From contig OU452228.1 in assembly GCA_911728455.2 (NCBI GenBank), positions 16,655,564 through 16,719,563 of the forward strand: a stretch of 64,000 bases of DNA, written 5' to 3'. The notes beneath the pieces were generated by a model. That model saw nothing but the letters and a program-made list of their open reading frames with translations, was not told the DNA's origin and searched no databases. This document shows positions 12,898 to 25,405 of the stretch, piece by piece. Position numbers and translations under genes: made by a program. Each line of letters begins with the position of its first letter. Position 1 is the first letter of the stretch. This stretch comes from Marthasterias glacialis. Taxonomy: Eukaryota > Echinodermata > Asteroidea > Forcipulatida > Asteriidae.

Positions 12898-13400
12898 AAG
12901 GCACCGCACCCACTCACGACACTGATGCATCAACCACGCGTGGAATACACTGTAATTCAACGAGGATGACAATTTTCCATTGGTAAGACTATAGTTGGTT
13001 CCGGGGGGTATGGTAAATTGAATGCTCTAGTTTAGAAGGGGAAAAAAAAGAGAAAAGCCACTGTGCTTTTTACGGACGTGCCTTCAAAGGGTTCACATAA
13101 ATCCTAAAAATAGAAGTTTCCTTCTATAGGGAAAATTTACCTTGTACCTTCAATAGCACACTAAGGCCTGGTGCCAATGTCTAACATTGGGCTTACACTC
13201 ATAAATGCTACGGTTATTGTACTGTGAAAATACATGCAGTAGGCCCCATTTTCTCGTTCAGCCGGCCACTTAATGGTTTTGTTTTGAAATCGAGCAGGCT
13301 GGACTAATTAGTCACGGACAATTGAAGGTTAAAGTCTCTTTATAGTTAGACAAAAATAATAAACCGAAAAGCCAAAGGGGTCAAACCAATGTCCTTGGTG

Positions 13401-13500
13401 AGCATGACCCAAACGTCCGGGTCATATTATTAGGGTCATTACGCGCCTAATTTTGAACCGTAACCTGACCCACTTTCCCCGGGTCGATTTTGATCCGGGT
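13401..13500. repeat. GGGTCA/TGACCC-rich block
   Basis: Alternating TGACCC and GGGTCA words (for example CATGACCCAAACGTCCGGGT and CCTGACCCACTTTCCCCGGG) form many short overlapping inverted pairs. Similar blocks lie at 19254-19327 and 51139-51362. Confidence 0.55.
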
Positions 13501-14404
13501 GTTTTTAAACAATACCGGCTTGAGCTTTTGTATAAAGGAATCGACATCCAATCCCTTTAAATCTACATCAATACCATACTGACGTCACTCAACACGATTC
13601 ACCATTTAATTTCCTGTATAGCGATAACGATCAGTAGTCTTTTGCACGGAGGAAGAAATTAATGTAGCAGAAGGGGTGAGGTTGTAACCCCGCAACATCA
13701 AATTTAGGACCCACTTGTTTACCGGAGAACCATTTGAAAGGTTAGAATAATCTAACCTAGTGGTGTACATTCGAGTATTGACATGGATGCTAAATCAGAC
13801 AGGTGTTATCTCAACAATTCGCAGCTGATGTTTTGTCATCCTTGTTTACAGCAATGCAATTTTCAACAACATAAAAAGGGTAAGAATCAACCAGACGAAT
13901 ATACAGACAGGGCGGTCTTCGGAACATGCTATATGGGGAATCTGGACGGCCGGCGTCGTTCACGGTAGTTCAACAGTCGACTCATAGAGGTAAGGTGTCG
14001 ACAATGCATGGGGTGTTGGAGGTGACCCATGAAAAAAACAGTAATTCCATCAGAAGTGAATGATGATTCTCAAACTCCAAACGCATAAGTAACGACGTTT
14101 GGATGGTTCCCGTATTACCACATTCTCGGATCCTTATCCAGGCGAAACTCTGTTGCCTATTAAATGTTTATTTTCCAAATCCAAAGAAGGTCTATTGCGT
14201 ATTTCCCTTCTCTGTCTGAAGTAAAAACCCAAGTAATGACGATTTAATACTAAAAATATACAGTATACAATGGACAGCGTTTAAAGATAAAGTCAGCCCT
14301 GCACATTTTGATATGAGACTTTACACCTGTCTTTCTGGGAATTTTTGCAAGGGCATCTACATTTGCCAAAATTAAACCCACCACTTTTTGCGTGGATGCC
14401 AATG

Positions 14405-14770
14405 TTAAGGCAGGGAATACTTTTGGTAATTACTCCAAAAATATATGACCATAAAGACTTACTTTATGAAACAGTGTGAGAAAGACTCGATTTTACATAC
14501 TTTTTTGAGAAAGAGGTAATTCATCGCTAAAATATTTGAATCTGAGAAAGGCTTCAGGCATGAAGCCTTTTTCACGTTATGAAAAACATGTTGTTTCAAC
14601 ACTTTCGGATCATTATGTGTGGAAATAACCGCTCCATATGTTCGCCTATCTCAAGAACGCTAACATCTTTTGAAACAACATTTTCAGATGTTAGTTTTAT
14701 GGTATATATCTACATTCATATAGGATTGAAACAAACTGTTCCAAATACCAAAGGTATAACCTGCCTTTAA
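14405..14770 (+). mobile_element. MITE family B, copy 1
   Basis: Terminal inverted repeats: left TTAAGGCAGGGAATACTTTT, right the reverse complement of TTAAAGGCAGGTTATACCTT. The middle has a hairpin, AAAGGCTTCAGGCATGAAGC followed by CTTTTT. It is about 366 bp and non-coding. Both ends contain TTAA, which may be target sequence. Copy 2 is at 24855. Confidence 0.75.
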
Positions 14771-17700
14771 TCAGAAAAGACTCATCTCGACTCCCGAGAT
14801 CTTTGTTATGCTACCCTTGGTCTTGTGTCTTGGTCGCGGAAATCAACATTACACAGCCTTGCATCACTAAATGCCACACAGTCGGCTTCCTTGAAGGAAG
14901 CACAATACCTATAAACAGCTCAACCCATTTAATTAAAGAGGCGGTATATTACCACATCCAGCAATAAAGATCGTAATCAACCTGCAACCATCTTTAACAA
15001 GTTCCCTCTGTACGCATTTACAACAATGACTCCCGATTTCCATTGCAGCGTAACAGGGATCAGACTATTTCCAATCGTTCAGCCTCGTTTTCGTTACGTT
15101 GATTGGAATGTGAGAAAACCAAGATGGCTTCATTTCTGTACAGGTATATCTCCGTGATCTCTTCAAGAGCGTGCATATTGCATATGGTAGTGCATAAATT
15201 CGTCAAATCTGAATTAGTTGAGGATTTCAGATGGCGGCAGCTGGATTTGATATAGAAAAAGAAGTATACTGTCCTTCCTGGTATCCGACCAATATCTTAA
15301 AAGTAGGACTTCCTAGGAAGTATGGAGAGAGTTAGCAATCGGAAAGTCGTCGCCAGCAGAACAGACGCCACTCGTATGATCAGTTCTGCATGTTTTCGAT
15401 CTTCCTTTGAATTCTGAAACAAGCTACCAATTACAGATTGTTTTAACTTTTTGAAATATCAGACCTGCATGGTAAGACTGATGTTTGTTTAATAGGGAAC
15501 ATTTCATGAGATGCCATAAAATCACACATAATTATTTGCTGCGCAGTGAAATATTTTGATTAGGGTAGAATAAGGCATGCAGTCCACAATGACCTTGATT
15601 TTCCACCAGTCACCACACTGCGGACTTCAGGTGCGTGTGTATAGGGGGCGAGGTGACTCTTTTACGTTCCCATACTTGGCTGAAGAGAGTGATCGGCTTG
15701 GCTCTCTGTAAGGTTTTGGAATACAACACAACTAACAACCAAGAGGGTGAAAACATAAAAAGAGTAGATAAATCGGCACTGTATTAAGGTAATACAGATC
15801 AACTCAGTTTATCATACGAATACTTTCCTCGAGAAGTACATGTACTGACGTTCTGAAAAAGAAATGCAACCCTAACGGGGCTTTCAATTTTGTATAAAAA
15901 GGTTAAACTGAGCATAATAAATCGGGAAAAAATTTGTGAATTTGCCAATCGATCTAACTATTATTGATGCAGTGCATTAAATAAACTGCACAATGAATCA
16001 GTTACTGGTCCAGTGTACATCTCGAGCCAAGTGGAGCGCCGTATATTTCAACATTTGATTGTGGGGGTCAGGGTTTCAGACTCTCCGGGGTACGTGACTG
16101 TCAAAATTGAGACCTTCCCTTTTCTAAAATTGAAGACAATTTCTTTCTTCCTAGAATTTAGAAAGGGAATTCAGCCATGATGTGATTGCTCACAGTTGCA
16201 ACCGGTGGCAATATCAACGGGTTTTTATAACCTCCATGTCAGGTTATAATGTCACACCGTCTTCGTTTTTTATGAGATTTGTTGAAGGATTATCGTCGGG
16301 CATCAGGAAAGGGAAAGGGGGAATGAGGGAGAAAACAACATATTACAAACACTTGCAGACAGAATACTGTACTCATGTGGGTACCATTTTGACGGGACAG
16401 CCTTCTGAAAATGACGTTTCCGTTCGCGGTACAAACATAACGAGTACTTGTTTCCCCGTTGTGGCCCAGATGCAATACAGGTCAAAAAACATCGAGTTTG
16501 TCGTCACATAGACTCATTGGAAATGACACTTGTCATGAACCGTCACAGACTGATATGGAGTTAATTAAATTGTTCCTTGACGTTCCTGTGCAGATAGTTA
16601 CACAGTCTCGCCGACAACACGACAAGAGTGAAGGGCAGTAATTGCTCCAACAAGGTCCGCAATCCAATATTTCAAAACAATGATTGTTCGAGTCATTGTT
16701 TCACCGTTCTAAACAAAAACTAACGATATCACGGTCAGTTGGAAGGACAAACATCACAGGGACCTTTGCTACGTAAAGAAGTTTTGTTGAAATTGGGCTG
16801 GAAATTAATTTCATTGCCATAAATGTTAAACCATATTAAGCCTAAAAGATCATGGTTGAAGTCAAGCGAACGCTGTTATAGGATCCAGGCAACGCTGCAA
16901 GCGAAACATTTCTCCGGATCGAATGATTTGTGACGGTGGGGGTATCGTTTCCGAAGCAAACATTGGGGTCGAGAAGGTGGGCCAAAAGTTCAAGCTTAAC
17001 CCCTGGCATGCCTTTATAAAAAAGCTCACCAAAGTGAAATGGGAATTAGAGCGTGTTGTGCCTTTGTTTGGCCCTGACTGCGTTGCCATGCCATTTTTGG
17101 GTTGGAGGGTTTAGCTTTTTAGGTTGTATAGTATTGTCACTTTCAGCTGAAGAATATACACACCGTCGCTGCTCATGTAAGTGGTGGTAGTAGAGGACGA
17201 TGATAATGTGTTTGTAGGGAATGTCATATGTTTTTCGTTGAGGTCTGCCAGTTCGAACAATGAAACAAGTTGAAGTTTGAACGAAAGTGGTCCACGTGTA
17301 CAAACTGGACTGAGTTATCGGTGTTTATTATACCAAGACTTGGTTTCGTATGTACAACAAGAGTAAAAGATAGTATAATCTCGAACCCGTTTTAGTGAAA
17401 ACAGAGACAAATGGTTGTTTTTGTAACTATTTGTGGGCATGTTCATAATGATGCTGGCGTAATTTCGATTACGGCAATCTAAATAAAAAGTATGTAATGT
17501 TGTGGTCTTCCAATGGTACTTTCTTAAACTTTGACAATATTTCAGACGAGATTCTCTGGAGGATTGGTACCAATACTGGTATGAACTTGATAACCAGTGA
17601 GCTTTCAAAGAGAATAGAAAAACACACTGTGTATGCATTCCGCCATTAAAACGCAGAATGGGGGTTGCAGCAGTATGACACCCAACATGATATGATGCCT

Positions 17701-19253
17701 TTAAATATATAAGTACAAACTTAAACTGAGAGGATATTGTTTTCTTCCGATGTGATGAATCCATCTTACCGACAGGGATTCCCGAGAGTTTAAATTTGTT
17801 TCCTTCATCCAAGTTCCTTAAAGAAAGAATCCCCGGATGAGATGGGCGTGTCCCAGATGTCTGTCAGTTCAGCCCCCGTTTCCTCTGATCACATTCTATA
17901 TTGTTTTTCCTTAAGATTGGATCAAAAACTGCAGGCTATAGCCTTACATTGTGACCCATATATAGACCTACACGGCGAAATAACTCCAACAAAGTATAAT
18001 AATAATAATATCACTCATGAAGATTGCAGCTCACGTATCAGGACTGGGCGTTTGACTTATTTTGTGGTACTCATAAGCAGTTATGCTCTAATTGGAATTA
18101 GGACTGTGGTTCTGTGTGATCATCCAATATTCATTGCAGATAACCCCCTCGTGTATGGCTTTGATTAGAGCTGTAAGAATAGCTAAAAGGGGGCGTGGTC
18201 CTTCTTCTTGTCTCTTGTTTTCCTTCTATTTTTAAGAAGGAGTCACTTTTGGGATTTCCTTACCTCAAGATGGGAGTTAAACATCATGACAGGAAAGGTA
18301 CAATTAGCTACTTCTAGGCCCCAGGATTCGCGTGAATGATATTCACTTGGGGAGGAGGAATCAAGTCAGGTGATACTTTCTCTCTCAACTCTGTATTATG
18401 CACTCATGTACTTAATATATACTTATGCAAAACAGATCATAGAGTCTTAAATTTGTTCATGGTAGTCTTAAGTCTGTTTCACGATTAAAGCAAAATAAGG
18501 TGTGGTTTTAGTTTACTGTCAGAAAGAAATAATTATCAGATTACAAAAAAATAGTACATCATTTCCAGCATCACGATTGGAAACATAATGACTCTGTGAA
18601 CTATTACGGTTCATGCATGATTGATTCGATCCAGTACAAGCAAACACTCGAAAGCAACTTTACTGTTCTACTTTGCACTCGAGGCTTTTGACATTTTTCT
18701 GGCCTAGTTCACCGTCCCACGTACTCGACAACGTCAAACTTTCTTTTTTTAATTTTCCATTGGTGTAAGAGTATCGCATAAGCCCTTCGACGAACCTGGT
18801 CACAGCGTCTCACCAACGGAAACGATTATAGAAACGTTTCCTATATTATAGGCCTAAGTGTTCGTGAGTACTATTTTAGCTGCTGCTATTTGATTACCCG
18901 TGAAATTCGATTTCCCGTCTTCCACTGTAAAAAGCTTTTGAAAAATACAACCGTGTCCTTCCGAGCTAAAAGGTTATACCTAAAATAACTTCTTGGCCAA
19001 GGCGCTAGATTGTTCAATTTCGTGATGATAGGAGCCGGCAGGCGAGGCAAGTGTCTCGAAACTTTATCTTGATGGGGAAAAACATACGTATATCTTCAGA
19101 TCAGATTTGTCAAAATGTTCCATCAAGGATCTTGTTATAGTATAGTTACTAAGATGTGCTATTTATGAGCTATACACGAGTCCACTTGAATAAAATATAT
19201 ATGTGTCTGATGGTTAAAGGATTATTGGGCGCACGTTTTCAATTTCTTATTTG

Positions 19254-19327
19254 GGGTCAAAATTAACACGGGTCAGAGTTCCCAGAAACTAGGCCGTGTT
19301 CTTGTCGGTTGACCCAAATTGCGGGCC
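19254..19327. repeat. Short GGGTCA/TGACCC-rich block
   Basis: GGGGTCAAAATTAACACGGG followed by TCAG, and GGTTGACCCAAATTGCGGGC later in the block, are of the same word type as the blocks at 13401 and 51139. It lies directly left of the tRNA-like hairpin at 19359. Confidence 0.45.
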
Positions 19328-19358
19328 CAAATTTTGTTTGTCTGTATGTTGGCATACC

Positions 19359-19445
19359 ACTCTGGTGGGATTTGAACCTACGACACCGTATTTTAGAGAA
19401 GATGTCTAACATGCGGGGATCGTGTGTTCGAATCAAACCAGAGTA
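19359..19445. repeat. Hairpin with tRNA box-B-like arms
   Basis: Left arm CTCTGGTGGGATTTGAACCT followed by ACGACAC; right arm GTGTGTTCGAATCAAACCAG followed by AG. The arms pair with a few unpaired bases around a loop of about 35 bases. GATTTGAACC and GTTCGAATC resemble the T-arm/box-B motif of tRNAs, but there is no cloverleaf here, so a tRNA-derived SINE fragment or a chance hairpin are the alternatives. Confidence 0.5.
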
Positions 19446-19519
19446 GTAGCCTGTGGATTTTCTTCCTCGCAGGCAGCGCCGTAGGGTAAAATTTTAGGGG
19501 GACACAATGGGGGACACAA

Positions 19520-19550
19520 TTTTTTTTTTTTTTTTTTTTGGGGGGGGGGG
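19520..19550. repeat. T20 then G11 tract
   Basis: A homopolymer T-run directly followed by a G-run; prone to sequencing error, so the exact lengths are uncertain. A second G-rich tract is at 19749-19768. Confidence 0.85.
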
Positions 19551-19895
19551 AATTAAAATTGTAGTTGTCATTTGTATGTTTCCTAAACAAGCCCTTTTAA
19601 GTGGTCTTCTGACGTGTTGAGGTAAAACAAAGTACATTCTGCGTGTAAATACTTTAAATAAAAATTGCATTGAAAGAACTACAAAAAGCTCATAAAATTT
19701 AACATTTTATTCTGGTAATTTTTAATCTCACGAGTCCAGATTTCAAACGGGGGCGCCGGGGGGGGGGGCACGGACATCAGTTTGGGGTAGGACTCAGAAA
19801 GCACCAAGTACACAGTGCTTATACCACAAACATAAGTGTAAGAAACAAAAATAATATTCTCTAGTTTGTTTTATTTTTTTATTTTTGTGATATAC

Positions 19896-19917
19896 ATATA
19901 TATATATATATATATAT
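19896..19917. repeat. (AT)n microsatellite
   Basis: About eleven AT units preceded by TGTGATATAC. No other structure is evident. Confidence 0.9.
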
Positions 19918-20499
19918 GGTTTGTATACCACTGTTAGATTCATCGCAGTTGATAATCTGAGTATCGACCACTCGAGCAGCCCTTGTCAGAGTTCTTTAAT
20001 TCCCAAACCGTAAGCCAACGACAACGGAGCGAGGACAGAAGCAGCTCATAAAATAATTACAAAGGGACTCCTCCCTTTGGTTAGTTCAAAACAAATAAAT
20101 CCCCGGCTGTCGTTTCCAAATAGAACTATCGCAAATTGTGACATGTTTCATCGAAGGTTTAAACTGAAAGCAAGGCTCAGTGAAGTATTTAACAGGATAC
20201 GCATCTCGACAACCTTCAGGAAAGTAAACGGGAGAATTCTGTATTTTTCATTAGAGAAGGGCTTTTATACAAGTGTTTGGTGTCAGAAGTGGGATCTGTT
20301 CTGACGGCCAGTCAATATGTCATTTAAGTTAAAAGGACACGCATTTCATATATAATTAGAGAAAAGGTGAATACCGTACGTATAATTTTTATTTGTGCAC
20401 GAAAGATTTTATACGGTGAAAACTTTTGCATTTTTATATCGCCACAATAATGTATTTTGAAAAATCATTCATGAGAAAAATGCAAACAAAGGTATAGGT

Positions 20500-20603
20500 A
20501 TTGTTGTTGTTGTTGCTGCTGCTGTTGCTATATTGTTGCTGTTTCTGTTGTTGTTGCTGCTGCTGCTATTACCGCCGCCGTTGCTGTTACTGTTGCTGCT
20601 GCG
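20500..20603. repeat. TTG/CTG trinucleotide repeat
   Basis: An imperfect mix of TTG and CTG units with a CCGCCG insert, about 100 bp. It reads as poly-Leu or poly-Cys in open frames; no gene context. Confidence 0.9.
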
Positions 20604-22752
20604 AGGTGATTGGTCAATTGTACCAATGGTATTTGGTACCTGTACAACTATTTAATATAGCGGTCTTTATTGTTTCAAATGCATCCAAACCATAAAGAAA
20701 ATATAAAGAAAAAAACATAAATAGATTGCGCCGGACAGTTTGCCAAACAAGTTGTGTCATGTTTTTTAAAACACAATTATTCCCTTTAGTAACAACGAAG
20801 AGCAATCTTTTTTGAATAGAGGTAACTAAATAATGTACATTCACAGCAGTCTCTTTATCAGAGAGAGAAACTGGGAGAGAGAAAGACGGAATGACATCAA
20901 ATGTTTTCCATGTGTGAAATTTGGGAGTGTTTTGATAAAGGTGAACGCTTCTAGACAGAATATGTACAATGTGCACGAAGACTTAACACCATACCATCGT
21001 TTCCACTATAACTAGGTGTTAAAGGATTCCTCTGATTGAAAGATACGTCGGTGGTGTCCTCAGGGTACGAACATTCGCCCAGAATGACTGACAACGTGTG
21101 AATGATGCCAAGTGTGCATTATTTACGTCTATTCAGTACAAGATCATCCCTCTATCGTTCCTTTTGAGACAACCTTCCACGTACACGAGGGTTAAGTTGA
21201 CAAGAGCCTTTCTTCTGCCGGTATTTCGCCCCCGGAGCATTTCTATCGCCAAAAGTTAGTGGGCGCCTAAACCAGAAATCGAGAACAAGGGGCTCGGTCA
21301 GATATCATGTTTGCAGCCACAATGTCTGTGGTTCAGCCCCAATCATCGCAATGTATGGTACAACACTGCACCGAAAACAACCAGTCCCATGTTTACAATT
21401 TATATGATATCAAGCACTGCGAAAACCAAACTTAAGGACGAAAGTGCTTGGGGAGTGAATGACGTAGCTTGGGACGTTCGGGAGCAAAGCTCCGGCCATT
21501 TGACCTTATTACCAGCAATTATCACAGACCCTGTAGGCATTAGGTTAATTCATCCTGCATCGCCTACAGCGATCTCTTGAATTCATATCAACAGTGAGGA
21601 CACGGTCTAGACAATTAAATGCACCCGGGTCAGGAGACGTATCCGCTCTACCAAGGGACACTGGGGCCACCCGTTCCCCTCCCCATCAACCCCTGCTCAA
21701 AGCTTGAAACTGTTATGGTCAGATGTACTGTTTCGAGATTCTTCACCGTAGTCTATATGCAGCGAACGTACTTTGCCGAAGTACACTTTTAGGCCGAGTT
21801 GTAAAAGCCCTCTAAAAATATATCTAAACGAATATGTAGGTTCTACTGTAATAGTTTTTTATTAAATTATTAAATTGTATGTGAGCCCAAGGTAGGTGTC
21901 TCCGAAATCAAATTTCATTTCTGCAGGTCTTTCACATCATAACGTGTAATCAAAGTGTCACTTTCCGTGAGGCAGCCTCACTGGGTTCGGAACAGTTGGG
22001 CAAAACGCAGCTGCAGCATTTCGCAAACAACCAAATATTTATCTGATGATTTTCGGCATGGATTACATCCAGACCCTAACCCCCCGGGGATCTAATTTGT
22101 GGCATTTCCACGGCATATTCAGGTGTACTAAACCTGACAATAGACCGGTTAAGCGTACTTGGTTGCCCAGTTATTAGGTGCGGGCTGAGCCGTGCAGGCT
22201 TTGCTGAAACGCAGTTCAAACCGCGGTCATTGGAAGTGGGGGGAAGTTTACTTTTAGACATGCTTTGACGAGTTAGACAACCAGAAGGCAATGCCGGGGA
22301 TTTAGGCTTCCTTTTAAGCCAGAGACTAGATTTAAGGGACTCAAAACTCACACACTATCTAACTCATCATGATTGGTCACAGGTCAATTGGCATGATGAT
22401 GACGTCAAACTGTGTCTACTTAAAGAGTACCGTTAATCGGTCATTTCCAGGAGAGTTAAAAGAAAAAGACATCACGTTTTATTAGCAATATAAGGCTAAA
22501 TGGTGTTAGATTAAAACTCTGCAACGATTGTGTACGTATAGATCGCGCAAGTAGTGTTTCTGATGTCATTATACGAAAATCGCGCATACAAACTAGGTTT
22601 ATAAGCACTGAACTTTCCAACATTATGGAAGTAGTCAACGTCAATCAATTTTAATGTTGGCTTCATGACTCGATTAGTTCTAAACAAATAGGGTTATTGC
22701 GTATAATATGTGAACTGGATTCCGCCTAGTGAGGAATGTATTTATAACTTAC

Positions 22753-22845
22753 CTCGCTCGCATTTACTCCCTGTGTAACCGCTTTCACACTTGCATCGGT
22801 TTGGTCCCACGCATGTTCCATGCTCACACGGTGACGAGCACACAG
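22753..22845 (-). CDS. Exon 3: first EGF-like domain
   Basis: A 93-nt exon bounded by phase 1 on both sides, the usual layout for a shufflable EGF module. It encodes VCSSPCEHGTCVGP followed by NRCKCESGYTGSKCER, with all six cysteines of one EGF-like domain in standard spacing (C-x3-C-x4-C-x5-C-x-C-x8-C). The CVGPNRCKC segment and the lack of a calcium-binding consensus match the first EGF domain of nephronectin and EGFL6. The acceptor is TTTTCTATTAACAG|CT, with a good polypyrimidine tract; the donor is CGAG|GTAAGT, full consensus. The final G joins AT of exon 4 to make GAT (Asp). It lies 26.0 kb from exon 2 and 19.1 kb from exon 4, so the phase agreement and domain continuity are the evidence for linkage. 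Confidence 0.94.
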
Positions 22846-23010
22846 CTGTTAATAGAAAAATAGATATAACATAATTAGAATAAATAATGCTAGTACATGA
22901 AAATAGTGACACACACTAACCCGATCAACTTTCGCCCTTACGATCATTCCTCCGGAATGTTTCACCAACAAGGAAGACGATGTACGACAGGACAACCACA
23001 CTTCTACATA

Positions 23011-23160
23011 AAACTGGGGTGTTAAATTGTTCTCTCGGTATCTATATGTGACAACACCGACATGGTGTTAGTTATCCACATTGCTTTATCATTGGTAAAA
23101 TTAACACCATGTCGGTGTTGTCACATAGATACCGAGAGAATCAATTTAACACCCCAGTTT
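23011..23160. mobile_element. 150-bp near-perfect hairpin element
   Basis: Two arms of about 60 bases are inverted copies: AAACTGGGGTGTTAAATTG, CTCTCGGTATCTATATGTGA and CAACACCGACATGGTGTTA on the left, mirrored on the right, around a loop of about 30 bases (TTATCCACATTGCTTTATCA and following). The arms differ at only a few positions, so the insertion or inverted duplication looks recent. A relative of the left arm lies at 58311. Confidence 0.85.
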
Positions 23161-24525
23161 TCGCAGTGTATGGGCGTCACATAAAGGTTAAACCTCCAAT
23201 CTCCCCAAAACTAATAATGATTAACCTTTAATTAACAAAAGGTAAGTTTGTATTTCCGATCAGTTATATCATCTTGTTGCACACGCTGATTGGGGAATTT
23301 GATTTTACACCCCTTTAACTCATAATCCCTTCTCAGCTGCAGTTTCAATATCCCCCCACACTATCTCATATAGATTTACAGCACTGTGCTTTCTTTCCAA
23401 CATTTTAGGAAACAACCAGACCACACTATACCTGAACACCTGAATAATTACCTTGAAAAAATAAGCTTTTTTAAAGTTGATCAAGGGGTCTTAGTTGATT
23501 CGGTGAGTCATTTCCGATTGAAATTGATGTCTGGGTTTACAGGGACATGAAACAATGCCAGGAAGAGGTAAATGTGACTTCAAATCCCTCGGCAAAATAC
23601 CTACATGTTTCGTCTGTAGTTAATCATCAGATTCAACACCAATGCTTTCGTGGAAGTGGTATTGCTCAGAGTTCAAGTATATGGTTAATATCATGGTTTA
23701 GCTTCCACCATCATGGTTTAGCATGGTTTAGCTTCCAACATGCAATCGGAGAAACTTTCGTGAAATAAGTACCAATTTGAGTATTATCAGTACATCAGTA
23801 TCAGTTAAAGATGTAACTTTGAACAGGATCCAGTAAGAAGATACAGGGTAAATGTTTAGGAAAACAAAACTAAATCGGAAAAGAGCGGCCGGCTAAGAAA
23901 CTATAGATTCCAAAGGGCGTGACAAGAATCCGTAGGGTTCTGAACTCAACACTTTATAGGATCAAACAACACCAAGAAACATATCTCAATTGCATTATTA
24001 TAGAACGACAAAAAACACTGCAAGGAAAAGGAGAATGATCTTCCTTCTATACACTACAACATACTACGGCGATCAAACAGTGAGCTACACACAGTTTGCC
24101 AACAGAAAAAGGGTTCAATGACAAAAACAAAAGCAGGTTGAATACTCTCATCCGAAATGAATTAACAAAAAGGTCCAAATCAAGAAAGCGACTCTTGGTT
24201 TGTCCATTGTTTGCGCAATTAGTGGTTAAGTGTGGTTCAACCTTGACACTGACAGCCATTCCGTGTCATTGAGTTCTGAATTCACATCCTTCTATGTAGC
24301 ATTCCTGATGTTTGAACGATCGATCAGACATAACTTCCGAATCACACCGATTGTACCCCGCACTCAATATCAATCAACGCCAGAACACTCAGACCATAGA
24401 CTGACAACCAGAAAAATACACACGTTCAGATTTACTTTTACAGTAACCAAATATGTTATATCTCCTAGCAAGAATATTATTTACACTGCTGATTGAAAAC
24501 TTGATTGTGATAATTATAAAAAAAG

Positions 24526-24640
24526 ACAAACAAACAAACAAACAGCCCAACAAACAACAAACAAACAAACAAACAAACAAACAAACAACCCAACAAACAA
24601 ACAAACAAACAAACAAACAAACAAACAAACAACAACAAAA
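24526..24640. repeat. (AAAC)n array
   Basis: About 115 bp of AAAC repeats interrupted by CAGCCCAAC and CAACCCAAC, the same kind of interruption as in the array at 4023. It is followed by AACAACAACAAAAACG. Non-coding. Confidence 0.93.
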
Positions 24641-24854
24641 ACGTTCTTGCCCTATAATTATTATATCTTCATTAAGGTTACTCTTGTACTTCTTCCAATG
24701 AAATCACTGTACCAACACAAAGCCAGGGAAACAGTCTGGTTCCCTTCTTCGTAATAAAGACATTATTCACAATACGTATTGCATAATGGGGACAGAATTG
24801 ATAGAATGTTTAAGGTAATTTAAAGGAATCGATGTACAAACTGTCATCAGTACA

Positions 24855-25249
24855 TTAAAGGCATTGCATACGTTTGGTAATGACTCTGAAAATTTATGGC
24901 AATAAAAACTTACTTGGTAAGAAGTACAGCAGCTTTGGACAGTATAATGCATTTTGAGAAACGTTTCACTTTGAAGTACTGCGGTTATGAAAAAATATAT
25001 CAGTTTTCATCCCCAAAAATTTGAATCTGAGAAGCGTTTTGGCCGTAACGCTTCTCAGAATGTGTATTGCTATGACGGATACTTCTTCATCGTGAACACA
25101 ACCGCTCCAGATTTTTGGCAATATCTCAAAAACGCTGCCACCTTTTGAAATGAAATTTTCACAGGTTAGTTTTATGGTATATATCTACAATTAGATAGGT
25201 TTGAAACAAACACTAGGCTCCAACTACCAAACGTATGCATCTCCTTTAA
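24855..25249 (+). mobile_element. MITE family B, copy 2
   Basis: Terminal inverted repeats: left TTAAAGGCATTGCATACGTT, right the reverse complement of TTAAAGGAGATGCATACGTT. The central hairpin CTGAGAAGCG / CGCTTCTCAG sits in the same place as that of the copy at 14405. The right half shares TTAGTTTTATGGTATATATC with copy 1. It is about 395 bp and non-coding. Confidence 0.78.
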
Positions 25250-25300
25250 GTTTAAACAAATAATTACAGCAACAACAACATTCCAGACAAGATTTTTTTT

Positions 25301-25405
25301 ATCTAAGTTATTATTATTATTATTATTTTTTATTTTAATTTGGGCGACCTGTTTATATTATTATTATTATTATTATTATCATATTTTTTTATTTATTTGG
25401 GTGAC
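25301..25405. repeat. TTA microsatellites with duplicated ATTTGGGYGACCTGTTTA
   Basis: (TTA)n tracts are followed by a TTTATTTT-rich spacer and ATTTGGGCGACCTGTTTA near 25340; the same (TTA)n plus spacer plus ATTTGGGTGACCTGTTTA follows near 25395. This is a local tandem duplication of a unit of about 60 bp, just right of MITE family B copy 2. Confidence 0.65.

Larger units (their letters stand above)
3622..22752 (-). other. Intron 3 (about 19.1 kb)
   Basis: GT at 22752-22751 and AG at 3623-3622. It contains the long (AAAC)n array at 4023, a LINE relic near 7.5 kb, inverted CTAAATGTAGC blocks near 6.1-6.4 kb and related sequence near 12.75-12.9 kb, the 21-bp inverted minisatellite at 10.6-11.06 kb, a MITE at 14405, a tRNA-like hairpin at 19359 and CTG-type repeats at 20500. 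I found no additional exon that would be needed between exons 3 and 4, since their direct join is in phase and domain-continuous. Confidence 0.8.

Noticed and set aside
17315..17812. 165-codon minus-strand open frame, the longest in the window
   Set aside because: The frame opens at TTG; the first ATG is internal. No domain, no splice or promoter context, and a frame this long is not surprising in 64 kb read six ways.
20614..20976. 120-codon minus-strand frame beside the CTG repeat
   Set aside because: No domain and no composition shift; probably chance.
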